Below are positions 63,881-64,000 of a DNA stretch of 64,000 nt, piece after piece. The translations under genes were made by a program, and so were the position numbers. Numbering within the stretch: the stretch's first letter is position 1; the number at the start of each line of letters is the position of its first letter. A model generated the notes under the pieces. It made no database searches, was not told the DNA's origin, and saw nothing but the letters and a program-made list of their open reading frames with translations. The DNA is taken from assembly GCF_026385475.1 (NCBI RefSeq), contig NZ_JANIDW010000001.1, positions 1-64,000 on the forward strand. Direction: 5' to 3'. This stretch comes from Bombella saccharophila (GTDB lineage: Bacteria; Pseudomonadota; Alphaproteobacteria; Acetobacterales; Acetobacteraceae).

Positions 63881-64000
63881 ATGAAGTCGATCAATGCCGT
63901 CCGTTTTGGTGGTCAGGAAGTTTTACCCCTAATTGAAGGGGGTAAAGGTGTTTCTGTCTCCAATGGCGTCTCTGCCGGGCACTGGGCTGCGGCGGGGGGA
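63881..64000 (+). CDS. Nitronate monooxygenase-like flavoprotein, 3' end outside window
   Basis: The first 40 codons from ATG 63881 to the window edge are visible. The N-terminus (L-P-L-I-E-G-G-K-G-V-S-V-S-N-G then A-G-x-W-A-A-A-G) resembles FMN-dependent nitronate monooxygenase/enoyl reductase-like proteins of the 2-nitropropane dioxygenase family, which begin with this P-L-I-x-G-G-K-G glycine-rich loop. The rest is not in the window. It follows pnp by 76 bases with no clear ribosome-binding sequence. Confidence 0.6.
   Translation, partial: MKSINAVRFGGQEVLPLIEGGKGVSVSNGVSAGHWAAAGG

Noticed and set aside
1-64000. CRISPR array, rRNA genes, insertion sequences or transposases
   Set aside because: No regularly spaced direct repeats, no rRNA-like stretches and no transposase-like proteins were seen.

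Overview
The window looks like a chromosomal segment of an acetic acid bacterium (Alphaproteobacteria, Acetobacteraceae). The housekeeping proteins read as alphaproteobacterial, the rimP-nusA-ylxR/ylxQ-infB-rbfA-truB-rpsO-pnp order is the bacterial transcription/translation cluster, and moderate G+C with many GTG/TTG starts fits the symbiont-type members (Bombella/Saccharibacter-like). That genus-level guess is inference. The + strand is visibly richer in G than C in both gene orientations, so it is probably the leading replication strand.

Positions 1 to about 17.4 kb are a prophage. Its late genes run leftwards on the - strand: a regulator-like gene, terminase small and large subunits, DUF1073 portal, DUF2213 protease/scaffold, Gp24-like cement protein, DUF2184 major capsid protein, DUF4054 connector, gp10-like and neck proteins, DUF3383 sheath, tube, tail chaperones with a canonical -1 slippery heptamer, a short tape measure, Dit-like protein, baseplate plug and baseplate hub. 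This is the module order of contractile-tailed phages of the Acinetobacter AP22 type. A LexA/CI-type repressor (16625, +) diverges from the late block across an operator-rich, apparently leaderless promoter region and is followed at once by dinB. Two tiny + strand membrane-protein genes sit inside the late block. A + strand gene with internal repeats meets the block at the left edge. Integrase, replication, lysis, spike and fibre genes are not in the window.

From 18.6 to 54 kb lies ordinary chromosome: aldo/keto reductase, parE, secreted and outer membrane proteins, a PDZ/S41 protease, then the tightly coupled leftward operon gltX-pyrB-pyrC'-plsY-dprA followed by topA. Next come comEC, a GT8 glycosyltransferase, nth, an ABC exporter, a PLP decarboxylase, an Asp/Asn-hydroxylase-like enzyme, a YihY protein, rlpA, aroQ-accB-accC, a fused CcmA-CcmB heme exporter, a polar amino acid ABC transporter with fused binding protein and permease, and a leftward locus of three membrane proteins including a membrane-anchored Clp-like AAA+ ATPase (50996 to 54031).

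From 54.1 to 63.8 kb the rimP-nusA-ylxRQ-infB-rbfA-truB-rpsO-pnp cluster runs rightwards, preceded by a strong intrinsic terminator in its leader. The window ends in a truncated nitronate monooxygenase-like gene. The best candidates for something undescribed are the AAA+ membrane locus, the frameshifting tail chaperone pair, the repeat protein at the left edge and the embedded + strand mini-genes.
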